A stretch of 6,507 nt of DNA, from positions 1 to 6,507 of the forward strand of contig JAGCRE010000050.1 of assembly GCA_017964865.1 (NCBI GenBank), given 5' to 3'. Below the pieces are notes generated by a model. It was not told where the DNA came from. It saw only the letters and a program-made list of their open reading frames with translations, and ran no database searches. Position numbers and translations under genes: made by a program. Shown piece by piece: positions 5,861 to 6,507 of the stretch; positions within the stretch are counted from its first letter, which is position 1; the number at the start of each line of letters is the position of its first letter. This stretch comes from Alphaproteobacteria bacterium (GTDB lineage: Bacteria > Pseudomonadota > Alphaproteobacteria > Rs-D84).

Positions 5861-6507
5861 ATGTGGAAAAAGTTAGTTATCATTTTTGTCGCGGTGTTTG
5901 GGGTTATGTTGTCGATACCGACAATCGCACCAAATATGTCGCGTTTCTTTCCGTCGTGGATTAAACCTGTGCCACTGGGACTGGACCTGAAGGGGGGTGC
6001 TCAGTTGTTATTAGAGGTTGATACCACCACAATGTTCAAAGAAAAATCAAACCAGCTGTATGAAGAAGTTCGCAGCACTCTTATTGACCGTAACAAAGGG
6101 GTCATTCGTTATGCGAACCTGCGTAACAACGATGGTGTGATTTCGTTCGATGTTCGTGAATCGGGCGATGTTAGTAAGGCCAAGGGTCGTCTGCGTAGTG
6201 TTTTGGGGACGACTGCGGATATTGAATCGTCTGGTGATGCAATAAAGATTTCTTATTCTGATAAACAGAAAGAAGAAATGGTTCAAGACGCATTGTCACG
6301 CAGTATCGAAATCGTTCGTCGTCGTATTGATGCGTTGGGAACAAAAGAACCATCTATTAAATCCCAGGGTGGAAAATACATTTTGATTCAGTTGCCCTGG
6401 GTTGATAATCCAGAACATATCAAAGACTTGATTGGCCAGACGGCAAAAATGACTTTCCATTTGGTAAACGAAATGTATCGCCAGAACAGTTGGCATCGGG
6501 TCGTGCC
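5861..6507 (+). CDS. secD: Protein translocase subunit SecD, 5' part (3' end outside window)
   Basis: SecD works with SecF to use the proton-motive force to pull exported proteins through on the periplasmic side. About 215 codons are visible. They encode one N-terminal membrane helix (about 5-23) and the first part of the large periplasmic domain: LGLDLKGGAQLLLEVD (39-54), IVRRRIDALGTKEP (151-164), then IQLPWVDNPEHIKDLIGQTAKMTFHLVNE. A ribosome site AAAGGGG (5846-5852) stands 8 bases before the ATG. After HLVNE (near 6472) the direct frame gives MYRQNSWHRV, which is unlike SecD, whereas the frame one base back gives NVSPEQLASGRA, which is SecD-like. A lost A in the run at 6471-6473 is likely, either a sequence error near the edge or a real frameshift. 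The later membrane segments and secF lie outside. Confidence 0.93.
   Translation, partial: MWKKLVIIFVAVFGVMLSIPTIAPNMSRFFPSWIKPVPLGLDLKGGAQLLLEVDTTTMFKEKSNQLYEEVRSTLIDRNKGVIRYANLRNNDGVISFDVRESGDVSKAKGRLRSVLGTTADIESSGDAIKISYSDKQKEEMVQDALSRSIEIVRRRIDALGTKEPSIKSQGGKYILIQLPWVDNPEHIKDLIGQTAKMTFHLVNEMYRQNSWHRVV

Noticed and set aside
6047..6496. Three minus-strand ORFs of 60-79 codons across secD
   Set aside because: They lie antisense to well-conserved SecD coding sequence, have no recognisable domains and overlap each other.

Overview
The window looks like ordinary chromosome from an alphaproteobacterium of fairly low GC content (about 40-45% by eye). Three things suggest this: the small J-domain protein with an N-terminal Cys/His cluster and a YNKNWNYYAGM segment, a type seen in alphaproteobacteria; a MutL that keeps the metal-dependent endonuclease motif; and an LptG of alphaproteobacterial type. 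Codon use is uniform (TTG Leu, CGT Arg, GTT Val, GAT Asp). I see no insertion sequence, phage gene, tRNA, rRNA or CRISPR array. A host-associated or uncultured lineage is possible, but the sequence does not settle it.

Layout. (1) 1-540, plus strand: the C-terminal 179 residues of a thioredoxin reductase-like flavoprotein. (2) 542-572: a hairpin terminator shared by two converging transcripts. (3) 3131-564, minus strand: a four-gene operon read as lptG, a 43-residue single-pass membrane protein, xerD and a J-domain protein, with tight spacing or overlap at the downstream joints. (4) 3132-3234: a divergent promoter region in which one palindromic TTGCAA box can serve as the -35 element for both lptG and greA. 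(5) 3235-5459, plus strand: greA then mutL, ending at a probable terminator (5469-5507). (6) 5548-6507, plus strand: yajC and the 5' part of secD, the start of the usual yajC-secD-secF cluster of the Sec accessory complex.

The functions are housekeeping: thiol redox balance, lipopolysaccharide export, chromosome dimer resolution, rescue of stalled transcription, mismatch repair and protein export. I found no convincing new multi-gene system. The points most worth a second look are the unannotated 43-residue membrane protein between lptG and xerD, the shared -35 box, a probable single-base frameshift in secD close to the window's right edge, unusual cofactor-site residues in the thioredoxin reductase, and the absence of lptF beside lptG.
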